From Occultella kanbiaonis (GTDB taxonomy: Bacteria > Actinomycetota > Actinomycetes > Actinomycetales > Beutenbergiaceae): 64,000 nucleotides of DNA. Position numbers and translations under genes: made by a program. The DNA is taken from assembly GCF_009708215.1 (NCBI RefSeq), contig NZ_CP046175.1, forward strand, positions 3,162,001 through 3,226,000, read 5' to 3'. Shown here in pieces: positions 8,407 to 17,662 of the stretch (position 1 is the stretch's first letter; every line of letters starts with the position of its first letter). Below the pieces are notes generated by a model. That model was not told the DNA's origin and ran no database searches. It worked only from the letters and a program-made list of their open reading frames with translations.

Positions 8407-9585
8407 CTAGCGCCAGCCTCCCTGTGCGACCACGGACCCGGTGACATCGCGGCGGTACCGGCCGGGTGATCGACCGGTGTGCTTCTTGAACGCCGCGCCC
8501 ATGTACTCGGCGTGTGGGAAGCCCAGGTGCTCGGAGATGCGGGTCATGGTCCAGTCGGTGGAGCCGAGGAGTTCGGCCACCTGGTTCATCCGTACCCGCC
8601 GGATCTCGGAGTGCACCGTCCTGCCGAGGTGCTTGAGGAAACGCAGGTCGAGAGCCCGGCGGGACAGGCCCACCTCGCGCAGCACCTCCGTCACCGTGAC
8701 GTGTTGCCCGGCGTGGTCGCGTATGAACCGCAGGGCATGCGCCACGGTCACGTCGTCCACCGAGAGCAGGTCCGAGGATTGCCGCACCACCACTCGCACC
8801 GGGGGGATCAGCCGCAGACCGGGCTCGACGACCTCGCCGGACATCATCCGGTCGAGGAGTTCCGCCGCGAGGTAGCCGGTCCGTCGGGTATTCGGTTCGA
8901 TGCTGGACAACGCCGGCGAGGAGAGGGTGCCGAGCAGCTCGTCGTTGTCGACGCCGATCACGGCCACCTCGTCCGGCACGGCCAGGTCGGCGATCTTGCA
9001 GGCCTCAAGCACCTCCTGACCCGCGATGTCGTATGCGGCGAGCACTCCGACCGGCTTCGGCAGGCCAGTCAGCCATCGGACCAGTCGGTCACGGTCGGTG
9101 GCCTTCTTGCCGGTCGGCCGGAGCCGGAACTCCTGCGCCGGCGTTCCGTAGGCTCGGGCGTGCTCGGCGAATCCCACCGCCCGCTTGACGGACCACCCAT
9201 AGCGAGGGTCACCGCAGAAGGCGAAGTTCCGGATCCCCCGCTCGGCGAAGTGCTCGACCGCCCACCGGGCGATCTGGTCGTCGTCCGTCTCCGCTCCGGG
9301 CAGCTCCGGCACCAGTCGCCCGGCACTCAGGTCCACCGCGGGCAGACCCAGGCGTCGGACGAAGGCTGCCGCCTCCGGGCTCTCGATCCTCGCCAGCACG
9401 CCGTCCCCGGCCCATCCCTCCAGCCAGGAGAAGTCGGTCTCGAGCCGCGAGTGCTCCACCAGATACAGCGACCAGCCGCGGTGTGCGGCAACGTACTCAC
9501 GCACCCCGTGCAGAAGGCCGCGCGCGTACCCGTTGGAGGTCTCCACCAGCAGGGCCACGTGCCTCGTCCGCTCCGATCCAAGCAC
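8407..9585 (-). CDS. XylR-type regulator: LacI-like sensor plus AraC HTH
   Basis: 392 residues. Residues 8-265 form a LacI/periplasmic-binding-like sensor (HVALLVETSNGYARGLLHGV; AVIGVDNDELL) and about 285-385 an AraC double HTH (ISEHLGFPHAEYMGAAFKKH). This order is that of E. coli XylR. The GTG start at 9585 lies 6 nt after a minus-strand TAGAAT, so the message is probably leaderless. Divergent from the eight-gene catabolic operon at 9667, which it presumably activates with a pentose-like or related sugar as ligand. Classification strong; ligand not readable. Confidence 0.9.
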   Translation of the reverse strand: MLGSERTRHVALLVETSNGYARGLLHGVREYVAAHRGWSLYLVEHSRLETDFSWLEGWAGDGVLARIESPEAAAFVRRLGLPAVDLSAGRLVPELPGAETDDDQIARWAVEHFAERGIRNFAFCGDPRYGWSVKRAVGFAEHARAYGTPAQEFRLRPTGKKATDRDRLVRWLTGLPKPVGVLAAYDIAGQEVLEACKIADLAVPDEVAVIGVDNDELLGTLSSPALSSIEPNTRRTGYLAAELLDRMMSGEVVEPGLRLIPPVRVVVRQSSDLLSVDDVTVAHALRFIRDHAGQHVTVTEVLREVGLSRRALDLRFLKHLGRTVHSEIRRVRMNQVAELLGSTDWTMTRISEHLGFPHAEYMGAAFKKHTGRSPGRYRRDVTGSVVAQGGWR

Positions 9586-9666
9586 GTAAATATTCTATGG
9601 AGTCCTTCTAAATTACGCATGGTTATCGACTGCGCGGATTCCTACGGTTGCAGCAGGAGGTCAACG
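9586..9666. promoter_or_regulatory. AT-rich divergent promoter region of the XylR locus
   Basis: Locally A/T-rich against a G/C-rich background. Minus strand: TAGAAT (9597 down to 9592) ends 6 nt before the regulator GTG, giving a leaderless transcript. TTCTA recurs at 9593 and 9606, and CGTAA flanks the region in inverted orientation; these are possible XylR contacts. Plus strand: GGAGG (9657-9661) is the ribosome site of the first operon gene. No clear plus-strand -35 is visible. Confidence 0.4.
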
Positions 9667-10779
9667 ATGACGACAAGCGTTCGCATAGCCATCGCCGGTC
9701 TCGGCTTCGGAGCCGAGTTCATTCCCATCTACCAGGCACACCCGGACACGGAACTCGTAGCCGTCTGCCAGCGCAGCGAGGATGCCCTGCGGCGGACCGC
9801 CGACCACTTCGGCATAGCCGGCCGGTACACGAGCTTCGACGCGATGCTCGAGAACCCGGATATCGACGCGGTGCACATCAACACCCCGATCCCCGATCAC
9901 GCAGCCCAGTCGATCGCCGCACTGCGCGCGGGCAAGCACGTCGCCTGCACCGTGCCAATGGCGACCACCGTGGAGGAGTGCCAGGCCATCGTCCGGGCTG
10001 CCCAGGAGAGCGGGCGGAACTACATGATGACGGAGACGGTCGTGTACTCCCGCGAGTTCCTGTACGCCAAGCAGCTCCTCGACGACGGCACGCTCGGCCG
10101 GATCCAGTTCCTGCGCGGGGCACACCACCAGGAGATGGCCGGGTGGCCCGGGTACTGGGAGGGACTGCCGCCGATGCACTACGCGACCCACGCCGTCAGC
10201 CCGCTGCTCGCGATCGCCGGCACGCTCGCCGAGAGCGTGGTGTGTCAGGGGTCCGGCCGGATCTCGGAAGACCTGACGGCGAAGTACGGCTCGCCGTTCG
10301 CGGTCGAGTCGGCGCTGCTGACCTTGCGCGACTCCCCCGTCGCCGCCGAGGTGGCGCGGTCGTTGTTCGAGACCGCCCGAGAGTACGTGGAGAGCTTCAC
10401 CGTCTTCGGGGAGCACGCCACCTTCGAGTGGGAACAGACCCAAGGAGTGGGTCACGTGCTGCACGTGGGTGAGCGCCCCGAGCGGGTGGAGGTCCCGGAC
10501 TTCGCCCACCTGTTGCCCGCCGAGATCGCACCGTTCACCACGCGCGGCGTCTACGACGACGACAACCAGCACCTGTCATTCGTCCAGGGCAGCGGGCACG
10601 GTGGCTCCCACCCGCACCTGGCCCATGAGTTCGTGCGAAGCATCGTCGAGGGTCGCCCCAGCGCGATCGACGCCCCCACCGCGGCCAACTGGACCTCCGT
10701 CGGCATCTGCGCCCACGAGTCCGCCATGACCGGCGGGACGCGGATCCAGATCCCGGACTTCGCGGCGGTGCGGATATGA
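9667..10779 (+). CDS. Gfo/Idh/MocA-family protein lacking the EKP lysine
   Basis: 370 residues from ATG at 9667, preceded by GGAGG. N-terminal Rossmann fold (IAGLGFGAEF, 9-18) and C-terminal alpha/beta domain typical of Gfo/Idh/MocA oxidoreductases acting on sugars or inositols with NAD(P). The usual E-K-P motif, whose lysine is catalytic in most members, reads C-T-V-P here (94-97). I recall relatives with the same replacement, so this may mark a distinct subfamily and not an error. First gene of an operon; its stop overlaps the next start. Dehydrogenase activity in the usual sense is uncertain. Confidence 0.85.
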   Translation: MTTSVRIAIAGLGFGAEFIPIYQAHPDTELVAVCQRSEDALRRTADHFGIAGRYTSFDAMLENPDIDAVHINTPIPDHAAQSIAALRAGKHVACTVPMATTVEECQAIVRAAQESGRNYMMTETVVYSREFLYAKQLLDDGTLGRIQFLRGAHHQEMAGWPGYWEGLPPMHYATHAVSPLLAIAGTLAESVVCQGSGRISEDLTAKYGSPFAVESALLTLRDSPVAAEVARSLFETAREYVESFTVFGEHATFEWEQTQGVGHVLHVGERPERVEVPDFAHLLPAEIAPFTTRGVYDDDNQHLSFVQGSGHGGSHPHLAHEFVRSIVEGRPSAIDAPTAANWTSVGICAHESAMTGGTRIQIPDFAAVRI

Positions 10780-11600
10780 GCACCGGACCACGGGTGTCCG
10801 TCGCCACGATCTGCTTCGACGGATTCGGGGACGAGAACTTCGAGCCCACCTTCGCTCACGTTCCCGCCCTCGGGATCCGCGAGATCGAGTTCAACGCGTG
10901 GTACCCGCGCAACCTCACGCCCGCCGGCCTGGACTCGATGCGGCAGCGTTGCGAGCAGAGTGGGCTACGGCCCGCCACGCTGCAGGTGTCACCCTTCGCG
11001 CCCGGTCCCGACAGTGCCGACCTGACCAGAGAGGCCTCCCGGTGGCTGTGGCTCCTCGACGCCGCGGAGCGCCTCGGGGTCGGCGTGATCAAGGCCACCG
11101 GCTCGGCTCGAGGCACCCGCGGGGGCCTCGGCGCGGTGATCGACCTGCTGCGCGTCATCGCCCCGATAGCGGCCGGGCGCGGGCTGACGATCGCGGTGGA
11201 GAACCACGCCAACAACGTCCTCGAACATCCCGAGGACTACGACGAACTGTTCTCCGCGATCGACTCCCCCGCGGTCGGCATGTGCCTCGACACCGGGCAC
11301 TTCGCCGCCTCGGGGCACGATCCGGTGGCGATCGCCACGCAGTACGCCGGCCGGCTGGCCCACCTCGACCTCAAGGACTGCGCCGGCCCGCGCCACGGCG
11401 AACCAGAGTTTGTCCGTTTCGGTCACGGCATCGTCGACTTCGACGCCACCCTCTCGACAGCCGTATCGAACGGATACACGGGGTACCTCGTCATCGAGCT
11501 GCCCCTCATCGACCGCTCAACGATGGCGGCCGACCTCCGCGCGGGAGCCGAACTGGCCCTTCGCCACGCCCCCGATTCCCCATCCCCCCTCCCGTTCTAA
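10776..11600 (+). CDS. Sugar phosphate isomerase/epimerase-type TIM barrel
   Basis: 274 residues, ATG overlapping the previous stop (ATGA). AP-endonuclease-2/xylose-isomerase-like barrel: IAVENHANN (metal-site Glu), MCLDTGHFA (Asp/His) and HLDLKDC (His/Asp) are the conserved metal ligands at strand ends. Members epimerise or isomerise keto sugars, or dehydrate inosose. Its placement between an Idh-like protein and a sugar importer supports a role in one imported sugar's pathway. Exact substrate unknown. Confidence 0.85.
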   Translation: MSTGPRVSVATICFDGFGDENFEPTFAHVPALGIREIEFNAWYPRNLTPAGLDSMRQRCEQSGLRPATLQVSPFAPGPDSADLTREASRWLWLLDAAERLGVGVIKATGSARGTRGGLGAVIDLLRVIAPIAAGRGLTIAVENHANNVLEHPEDYDELFSAIDSPAVGMCLDTGHFAASGHDPVAIATQYAGRLAHLDLKDCAGPRHGEPEFVRFGHGIVDFDATLSTAVSNGYTGYLVIELPLIDRSTMAADLRAGAELALRHAPDSPSPLPF

Positions 11601-11611
11601 GGAGTTCCCCC

Positions 11612-12967
11612 ATGTCGCATGTTGGCAACGACGCCATCGGCCGTCTCCACCGACTCTCCCGATCCGCCCGCCTGCCCGTCGCGATCGCCGGTGTCGCCGC
11701 ACTCTCGCTCATGGCCGCGTGCAGCGGCGGCGACGCCGACCCACCCGCAGCTGAAGATGTGCCCTCCGAAGGTCCCATCGCGATCACCTGGTACGGCTCG
11801 GACGCACGCAACGCAGCGGTCCAGCAGGTGGTCGACAACTGGTCCGCGGAGAACCCGGACGTCCAGATCGAGACCCAGCCCACCACCTTCGACTCCTACT
11901 GGGACCGTGTCTCGGTTCAGGCCGCCGCGGACAACATCGCGTGCGTCGCAGCCATGCAGTCGCGCTACCAGGCTCGATATGAGGACCGCGGCAACCTCCT
12001 GCCGCTGGACGGTCTCATCGAGGACGGCACCATCGACGTCTCCGGCATCCCCGAGGCCGTGCTGGAGAGCCACCGCGCGGCCGATGGTCACATCTACGTG
12101 ATCCCGTACGGCATCTGGTTCGAAGGAGCCACCCTGAACGCGCCACGACTGGCCGAGTTCGGGCAGACCGCACCGGACCCGTCCGGATCCTGGGCCGACT
12201 ACGTGGACTGGGCCATCGAGGCACAGCCCAGCATGCCCGAGGGCACCTGGGCGATCGCGGACCGGGGCGACCAGATCACGCAGTTCCAGGCATACGCCCT
12301 CGGTGAGGGAGAAACCCTCTTCGGCGACGGCGAGGTGGGATTCTCCGAGGAGACCCTCACCACGTGGTTCGACCTGTGGACCCGGGCCGTCGAGGGGGGC
12401 GCAGCGCCGCCGCCGGACGTGAACGCCGAGTACGCCGGGGTACCGACGACGCAGTCCCTCATGGCCGTGGGCAGCGTGCTCGTGAGCAGCACCGGTGACA
12501 ACAACATCTCCGATGTCCAGATCGCTCTGGACCAGAACGGGCTGGGCACGGTCAGCATCGTGGCCTCACCCACGGATGGAGTACCTCAGGTCGTCGGAGC
12601 GAACGGCTGGGCCATCTCCGCGAACTGCCAGAACGTGGCTGCCTCGGCGGACTTCATCTCGTCGTTCATCAACACCCCGGAGAACGCCCTGATCCTGGAG
12701 ACCCAAACGGGTCTGCCCCCGGTCACGTCCGTGCTCGAGAGCCTGCAGGATGACCCGGATGTCTCGCAGGCGATCAAGGACCGGATCGCGCTCTACTTCG
12801 ACCTGCTCGACCAGGGCGCCACCGTGGACATCTGGCCGGACGGCGCGCAGGCGCTGGTCACGCAGATCGCTACGAGCTACCAGGAGGTCGCGTTCGGCCA
12901 GACCAGCTCGCAGGCGGCCGCGGCTGACTTCATCGCACAGGCGAACGCCGCACTCTCCGGGTTCTGA
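11612..12967 (+). CDS. CUT1 ABC importer, solute-binding lipoprotein
   Basis: 451 residues, ATG at 11612 after AAGGAG. Lipobox LMAAC puts the lipidated Cys at 37. The mature part is a family 1 extracellular solute-binding protein (ITWYGSDARNAAVQQVVDNW; GIWFEGATLN), the receptor for mono- or oligosaccharides. The cognate permeases follow after a strong hairpin at 12988-13016. No ATPase gene is in the operon, so an MsiK-like shared ATPase elsewhere is likely, as is common in actinobacteria. Confidence 0.9.
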   Translation: MSHVGNDAIGRLHRLSRSARLPVAIAGVAALSLMAACSGGDADPPAAEDVPSEGPIAITWYGSDARNAAVQQVVDNWSAENPDVQIETQPTTFDSYWDRVSVQAAADNIACVAAMQSRYQARYEDRGNLLPLDGLIEDGTIDVSGIPEAVLESHRAADGHIYVIPYGIWFEGATLNAPRLAEFGQTAPDPSGSWADYVDWAIEAQPSMPEGTWAIADRGDQITQFQAYALGEGETLFGDGEVGFSEETLTTWFDLWTRAVEGGAAPPPDVNAEYAGVPTTQSLMAVGSVLVSSTGDNNISDVQIALDQNGLGTVSIVASPTDGVPQVVGANGWAISANCQNVAASADFISSFINTPENALILETQTGLPPVTSVLESLQDDPDVSQAIKDRIALYFDLLDQGATVDIWPDGAQALVTQIATSYQEVAFGQTSSQAAAADFIAQANAALSGF

Positions 12968-12987
12968 CCCCGACGAAGCAGTACCTC

Positions 12988-13016
12988 GGGTGGGGCCTCG
13001 AACCGAGGCCCCACCC
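12988..13016 (+). terminator. 13-bp intercistronic hairpin after the binding-protein gene
   Basis: 12988-13000 pairs perfectly with 13004-13016 around a 3-nt AAC loop; there is no U-tract. Hairpins of this kind between binding-protein and permease genes typically stabilise the upstream message or reduce read-through, giving more receptor than permease. Whether it terminates or only stabilises cannot be told from sequence. Confidence 0.75.
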
Positions 13017-13035
13017 GGACCAGGAAGGATCAACG

Positions 13036-14031
13036 ATGATCGACACCCATGGGCACGCCGCGGCAGAGTCCGCGCGGTCCGAGACCTCGGGCGCGTCCGG
13101 TCGGCCACGCCGCCGGGATCGTCCACCCCGCTCCGCGTGGACCGAGTCGCAGCGGACCACGGCAGCCGGCTATGCGTTCCTCACCCCGTGGCTGATCGGC
13201 TTCTTCGGCGTCACCCTGTTGCCGATGCTGGCCTCGCTGGTGCTGTCCTTCACCAACTTCTCCGGGTCGTTCCGAACGGTCCAGTGGATCGGCTTCGAGA
13301 ACTACCGCCTGATGTTCACGGTCGACCCCGCCTACTGGCAGTCCGTGCGGGTGACATTCACCTACGTGCTCGTGTCCGTTCCGATCATGCTGATCTTCGC
13401 TCTGACCGTCGCGACGCTGCTCAACAAGGGCATCGCCATGCTGGGGCTCTACCGGACAATCTTCTACGTGCCCTCCCTGCTCGGCACCAGCGTCGCGATC
13501 GCCGTCCTCTGGCGCTTCATCTGGGGCGAGACCGGGCTGCTGAACAACGTGCTCGACCTGTTCGGCATCGTCGGTCGCAGCTGGATCGGCCACCCGGACA
13601 CCGCGCTGCTGACCATCATGGTCCTGAACGTGTGGACGTTCGGCTCCCCGATGATCATCTTCCTCGCCGGGCTGCGTCAGGTGCCCGCGGAACTCTACGA
13701 GGCGGCAGCACTCGACGGTGCCGGGCGCCGCAAAAGGTTCTGGCACATCACGCTGCCGTCCATCTCACCGGTGATCCTGTTCAACGGGATCCTCGCGGTG
13801 ATCGGCGGCTTCCAGGCCTTCACCCAGGTGTATGTGGTGAGTGGCGGAACCGGCGGGCCGGCAGGCTCAACGCTCTTCTACACCCTCCTGCTCTATCAAC
13901 GAGCGTTCGGTGAGCTGCGCTTCGGCTACGCCTCGGCGATGGCGTGGGTGCTGCTCCTGATCATCGGTGCCGCCACCGCGGCAGTGTTCGCGAGCGGACG
14001 CTACTGGGTCTACTACGGAGACGAACGATGA
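13036..14031 (+). CDS. CUT1 ABC importer, MalF/UgpA-type permease
   Basis: 331 residues with six predicted membrane segments after a basic, hydrophilic N-terminus of about 40 residues. The EAA loop EAAALDGAGRRKRFWHITLP marks contact with the ATPase. ATG at 13036 after AGGA. Partners are the binding protein at 11612 and the second permease, whose start overlaps this stop. Inner-membrane half of a carbohydrate importer. Confidence 0.92.
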   Translation: MIDTHGHAAAESARSETSGASGRPRRRDRPPRSAWTESQRTTAAGYAFLTPWLIGFFGVTLLPMLASLVLSFTNFSGSFRTVQWIGFENYRLMFTVDPAYWQSVRVTFTYVLVSVPIMLIFALTVATLLNKGIAMLGLYRTIFYVPSLLGTSVAIAVLWRFIWGETGLLNNVLDLFGIVGRSWIGHPDTALLTIMVLNVWTFGSPMIIFLAGLRQVPAELYEAAALDGAGRRKRFWHITLPSISPVILFNGILAVIGGFQAFTQVYVVSGGTGGPAGSTLFYTLLLYQRAFGELRFGYASAMAWVLLLIIGAATAAVFASGRYWVYYGDER

Positions 14032-14900
14032 CCACCACCGCACTCGTCCGTCGTCGGCACCGGACCGTGCCCTACATCGCGCGACGCACGTTCATCCACG
14101 TCGGCCTGGTCTCGGCGGCCTTCGTGATGGTCTATCCCTTGCTCTGGATGACCGCGACCGCGTTCCGCCCCTCCGAACAGGCTCTGATCGAGGACTCCCT
14201 CTGGGTCCCACAACCCACCGTGGAGAACTTCGTCCAGGGCTGGAACGCCGTCGGGCAGAGCGGGTTCGGGGTGTTCTTCCTCAACTCCTTCATCGTGGCG
14301 GGACTGGCGGTGATCGGGAACGTGCTCTCGTGCGCCCTGGCCGCCTACGCCTTCGCCCGGCTGCCGTTCCGGGGACGCAAGTTCTGGTTCGGACTGATGA
14401 TCGGCACGATCATGTTGCCGATCCATGTGCTGCTGATCCCCCAGTACCTGCTCTTCAACGCCCTCGGTTGGGTGGACACGTTCCTACCTCTGATCGTGCC
14501 GAAGTTCCTGGCGACGGAGGCGTTCTTCGTGTTCCTCCTGGTGCAGTTCTTCCGGCTCATCCCGCGCGAGATCACCGAGGCCGGCCGGATCGACGGCTGC
14601 GGACACCCACGGATCTTCATACGGCTGATCCTGCCCCTGTCGGTGCCCGCGCTGACCACCGCGGCGGCGTTCTCGTTCATCTGGTCCTGGAACGACTTCC
14701 TCCACCCGCTCATCTATCTGACCAGCCAGTCCAACTACACCGTGCCGATCGCGCTGTCCCTGTTCGTGGACTCCTCGGGCACGTCCAACTACGGGGCACT
14801 GTTCGCCATGTCGCTGCTCTCGCTGCTCCCTGTGATCGGCTTCTTCCTCGCCTTCCAGAAACTCCTCCTCGACGGAATCTCAACGACGGGACTCAAATGA
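14028..14900 (+). CDS. CUT1 ABC importer, MalG/UgpE-type permease
   Basis: 290 residues, ATG overlapping the preceding stop. Six membrane segments, and an EAA loop EAGRIDGCGHPRIFIRLILP characteristic of the second CUT1 permease. The C-terminus GISTTGLK matches the usual ending of MalG-type proteins. Forms the heterodimeric channel with the product of 13036-14031. Its stop overlaps the start of the following SDR gene, so translation is coupled. Confidence 0.92.
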   Translation: MTTTALVRRRHRTVPYIARRTFIHVGLVSAAFVMVYPLLWMTATAFRPSEQALIEDSLWVPQPTVENFVQGWNAVGQSGFGVFFLNSFIVAGLAVIGNVLSCALAAYAFARLPFRGRKFWFGLMIGTIMLPIHVLLIPQYLLFNALGWVDTFLPLIVPKFLATEAFFVFLLVQFFRLIPREITEAGRIDGCGHPRIFIRLILPLSVPALTTAAAFSFIWSWNDFLHPLIYLTSQSNYTVPIALSLFVDSSGTSNYGALFAMSLLSLLPVIGFFLAFQKLLLDGISTTGLK

Positions 14901-15691
14901 CCAGCCCAACCCCACAACGATTCGACGGTCGCACCGTGGCGGTGACCGGCGCCGCCTCCGGAATCGGACGGGCCACCGCGATCCGCCTCGCCGCCGAGGG
15001 CGCCCAGGTGGTGCTCCTGGACCGCAACCTCGACGGCCTCGGGGCCACCGAGCAGGCCGTCCGGGAGGCCGGCGGGCTGGTGCGGTCGTACGAGTTGGAC
15101 CTCGCCTCCGAGGCATCGGTGTCCCGCACGACGCAGGCGCTGGCCGCCGAACACCCGCACCTCCATGGCCTCATCGGATGCGCCGGCGTGGTGCACATCG
15201 ACGGTGTCCAGGAGAACCCGTTCCTCGAACGTGGTCTCGCCGGATGGGACCTGCTGTTCAGCGTGAACGTGCGTGGCATGGCTCAGTTGGTGCACGAGCT
15301 GGTAGGCCCACTGGTGGCCGCCCGCGGCGTGGTCGTCACGGTCTCCTCGGAGGCCGCCTACCGCTCCCGGGCCGGCCGCTGGATCTACGACGCGACGAAG
15401 GCGGCCCTGGTCTCGGTGACCCGCTCGATGGCGGCAGCACTGGCACCCGAGGGGGTGCGGGTCGTAGGGGTCGCGCCGGGCGGCACGATCACCGAGATGC
15501 ACCTGCTCGACCACGCCGACCCCGAGGCGATGCGAAGCCGGATGCGCGCGGCCGGCGGCTCCAACCTGCTCGGACGCCTCGCCGAGCCGGAGGAGATCGC
15601 GGCCGCGATCTCCTTCCTCGCCAGTGACGACGCTAGTTTCATCACCGGCACCACGATCGCCGTCGACGGCGGAGGGGCGGGTAGCCGATGA
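14897..15691 (+). CDS. SDR-family oxidoreductase
   Basis: 264 residues, coupled to the permease by ATGA. Classical SDR: TGAASGIG (17-24), acidic LLDRN after strand two (suggesting NAD preference), a serine in VSSEAA, YDATKAA catalytic YxxxK, and an ITGTTIAVDGG end. Likely a sugar or polyol dehydrogenase in the XylR-controlled pathway. Next gene overlaps it, again as ATGA. Confidence 0.88.
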   Translation: MTSPTPQRFDGRTVAVTGAASGIGRATAIRLAAEGAQVVLLDRNLDGLGATEQAVREAGGLVRSYELDLASEASVSRTTQALAAEHPHLHGLIGCAGVVHIDGVQENPFLERGLAGWDLLFSVNVRGMAQLVHELVGPLVAARGVVVTVSSEAAYRSRAGRWIYDATKAALVSVTRSMAAALAPEGVRVVGVAPGGTITEMHLLDHADPEAMRSRMRAAGGSNLLGRLAEPEEIAAAISFLASDDASFITGTTIAVDGGGAGSR

Positions 15692-16566
15692 GCGCCACGT
15701 ACGCCCTCATCGGCCTGGGCAACGTGGGCTCGGATCTCACCACGGCCGCCGTTGCGGCCGGCCTCGACCTGCACGTGTATGACATCGACCCCGAAGCACG
15801 CGAGCGCGCCGGCCGCGCGGGCGCCGTGGTCCACGAATCGGCGGCGGCCGCGGTCGACGGCGCTGCCACGTTGGTCCTGTCACTGCCCAACGCCGAGGTG
15901 GTCGAGGCGGTCCTCGCCGACGGCGCCCTCGACGCGCTCCGCCCCGGCGGGACGCTCATCGACATGTCCACGAACCTGCCGGCGAACGCCGTCGCGCTCG
16001 CGGCCACCGGCCGCGAGCGCGGCCTGACGGTACTCGACGCCCCTGTGAGCTACGGACCGGAGGGGCTCGTCGCCTTCGTCGGCGGCCCACCAGCAGACGT
16101 GACCGCCCAGCAGGAGTGGCTGGACGCCGTCGTGACCCAATGGACCCATGTTGGCGCGCACGGCCAGGGCCAGTACGCGAAGCTCGTCCAGAACATCCTC
16201 AGCGGCGTGCAGATGGGCGTGATCGCGGAGGTGCTCGGGTTCGCCAGCAGGGCGGGTACCGACCTCGACGCGTTGGCAACGGCGCTGCGCCCGACCGGCG
16301 CGCACTCCCGCATGCTCGAGCGCACCATGCCGGCGATGCGGGCGCGCACGTACGGGTCGGCGGGGACGATGGCCCTGCACGCCAAGGACATGGGCTACGC
16401 CTTGCGAGCGGCCGAGACGATCGATGCTCGGATGCCGTTCACGCAGACACTCCTGACGGTGTTCCGCGAAACGTTGGCCGCCGGGGACCCGCGCTGGGGT
16501 CAGACGGCACTGATCGAGTGGTTCCTCGAGCAGGGCCAAGTCGCGACGGACGGAGACCCACGATGA
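15688..16566 (+). CDS. Beta-hydroxyacid dehydrogenase family (3-hydroxyisobutyrate dehydrogenase-like)
   Basis: 292 residues. N-terminal NAD(P) fold (IGLGNVGSDL), substrate loop DAPVSYGPEG, which departs from the usual DAPVSGG, and the catalytic-lysine helix GQYAKLVQNIL. The family includes tartronate semialdehyde reductase, 3-hydroxyisobutyrate and sugar-acid dehydrogenases. With two Idh-like proteins and an SDR around it, a hydroxy-acid or sugar-acid oxidation step is the best guess. Overlaps both neighbours by 4 nt. Confidence 0.85.
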   Translation: MSATYALIGLGNVGSDLTTAAVAAGLDLHVYDIDPEARERAGRAGAVVHESAAAAVDGAATLVLSLPNAEVVEAVLADGALDALRPGGTLIDMSTNLPANAVALAATGRERGLTVLDAPVSYGPEGLVAFVGGPPADVTAQQEWLDAVVTQWTHVGAHGQGQYAKLVQNILSGVQMGVIAEVLGFASRAGTDLDALATALRPTGAHSRMLERTMPAMRARTYGSAGTMALHAKDMGYALRAAETIDARMPFTQTLLTVFRETLAAGDPRWGQTALIEWFLEQGQVATDGDPR

Positions 16567-17585
16567 GCGCGGACCCGATCGGTGTCGGCATCGTCGGCAT
16601 GGGCAACAGCGGCTGGTTCTACCACGCCGAGGGCACCCTGGAGCACAGCCCGGACTACACCATCGCGGCGGTGAGCGCGCGGACCACCGAGCGCACCGAC
16701 GCGGCCGCACGACGGTTCGCCGCCCGCGGTCACTCCACCTGGCGATCGTTGATCGACGACCCGGCCGTCCAGCTCGTCGTGGTTGCGACACCACACCACC
16801 TGCACGAGCCGATCGCGGTGGCGGCTCTGGGGGCCGGCAAGGACGTCGTGGTGGAGAAGCCGATGGCGGTCACGGCCGCCGAGACAAGCCGGATGATCGC
16901 CGCCGCCAACCGCGCTGGAAGACTCCTGACGGTCTTCCAGAACCGTCGCTGGGAGCCGACCTTTCAGCTGATCCGCGAACTGGTGGCCGCCGGGGAGATC
17001 GGCGAGGTCTGGCGGGTCGAGGAACGCCGGATGCACGCCGGCAAGTACACCGTCTCCGGCGACCGGGCGCATGCCGGAACGGCGCTCGCGCAATGGGCGC
17101 ACACCACGGCCGGTGGTGGCGGGGTGGGCTACCTGATCGCGCCGCACCTGATCGACCACCAGGTGGTGCTGCACGGCTCGCGGCCGGAGTCCGTCGCGGC
17201 CCTCACCCACACCTACCCCGGCGACGAGGTGGAGCACTACCTCGACCTCCGCCTACGGTTCCCGGGAGCGCGTGACGCACGGATCGAGATCTTCCGTGAG
17301 AACGCGGTCGACCTTCCGAAGTGGGCCGTGTACGGAACCCGCGGCACGATCATCTGCCCGGACTTCGAGACTCTGCGTCTCGACCGGTCCGACGGGACCA
17401 CCCGGCGGGAGACCGGGCTGAGACCGTTGCAGGCGTGTGACGAGTTCTACGAAGCGCTCGCCGTCGCGCTGCGGGACGGTGGGCCGCCGCCGGTGGACCC
17501 GGTCGAGGCGGCCGTGGTCGTGGACGTGCTCGAGGCAGCACACCGGTCAGCGGCAGCGGGCGGCGCCGTCATGGAACTCGAATAG
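16563..17585 (+). CDS. Gfo/Idh/MocA-family oxidoreductase
   Basis: 340 residues, ATG overlapping the preceding stop. Rossmann motif GIVGMGNSG and an intact E-K-P motif (98-100), in contrast to the paralogue at 9667. C-terminal domain carries HLIDHQVVLHG, in the position of the usual catalytic His. Probably the NAD(P)-dependent sugar dehydrogenase of the operon, and its last gene; a short hairpin (CCACGC at 17611, GCGTGG at 17624) follows. Confidence 0.87.
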   Translation: MSADPIGVGIVGMGNSGWFYHAEGTLEHSPDYTIAAVSARTTERTDAAARRFAARGHSTWRSLIDDPAVQLVVVATPHHLHEPIAVAALGAGKDVVVEKPMAVTAAETSRMIAAANRAGRLLTVFQNRRWEPTFQLIRELVAAGEIGEVWRVEERRMHAGKYTVSGDRAHAGTALAQWAHTTAGGGGVGYLIAPHLIDHQVVLHGSRPESVAALTHTYPGDEVEHYLDLRLRFPGARDARIEIFRENAVDLPKWAVYGTRGTIICPDFETLRLDRSDGTTRRETGLRPLQACDEFYEALAVALRDGGPPPVDPVEAAVVVDVLEAAHRSAAAGGAVMELE

Positions 17586-17649
17586 GCGCGGCCGCCCCGA
17601 ATCGTGGCACCCACGCGGTATCGGCGTGGCGACGGCCGAGGCGACTGGT

Positions 17650-17655
17650 TACCGT
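17650..17655 (+). promoter_or_regulatory. -10 box of a leaderless promoter for the aldo/keto reductase
   Basis: TACCGT ends 7 nt before ATG at 17663, the spacing expected if transcription starts at the A of the start codon. No Shine-Dalgarno sequence is present. The -35 region is not recognisable. Confidence 0.4.
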
Positions 17656-17662
17656 GAGTCCC

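Noticed and set aside
17611-17629. Hairpin CCACGC/GCGTGG as operon terminator
   Set aside because: Only 6 bp with a 7-nt loop and no U-tract; too weak to list as a feature of its own.
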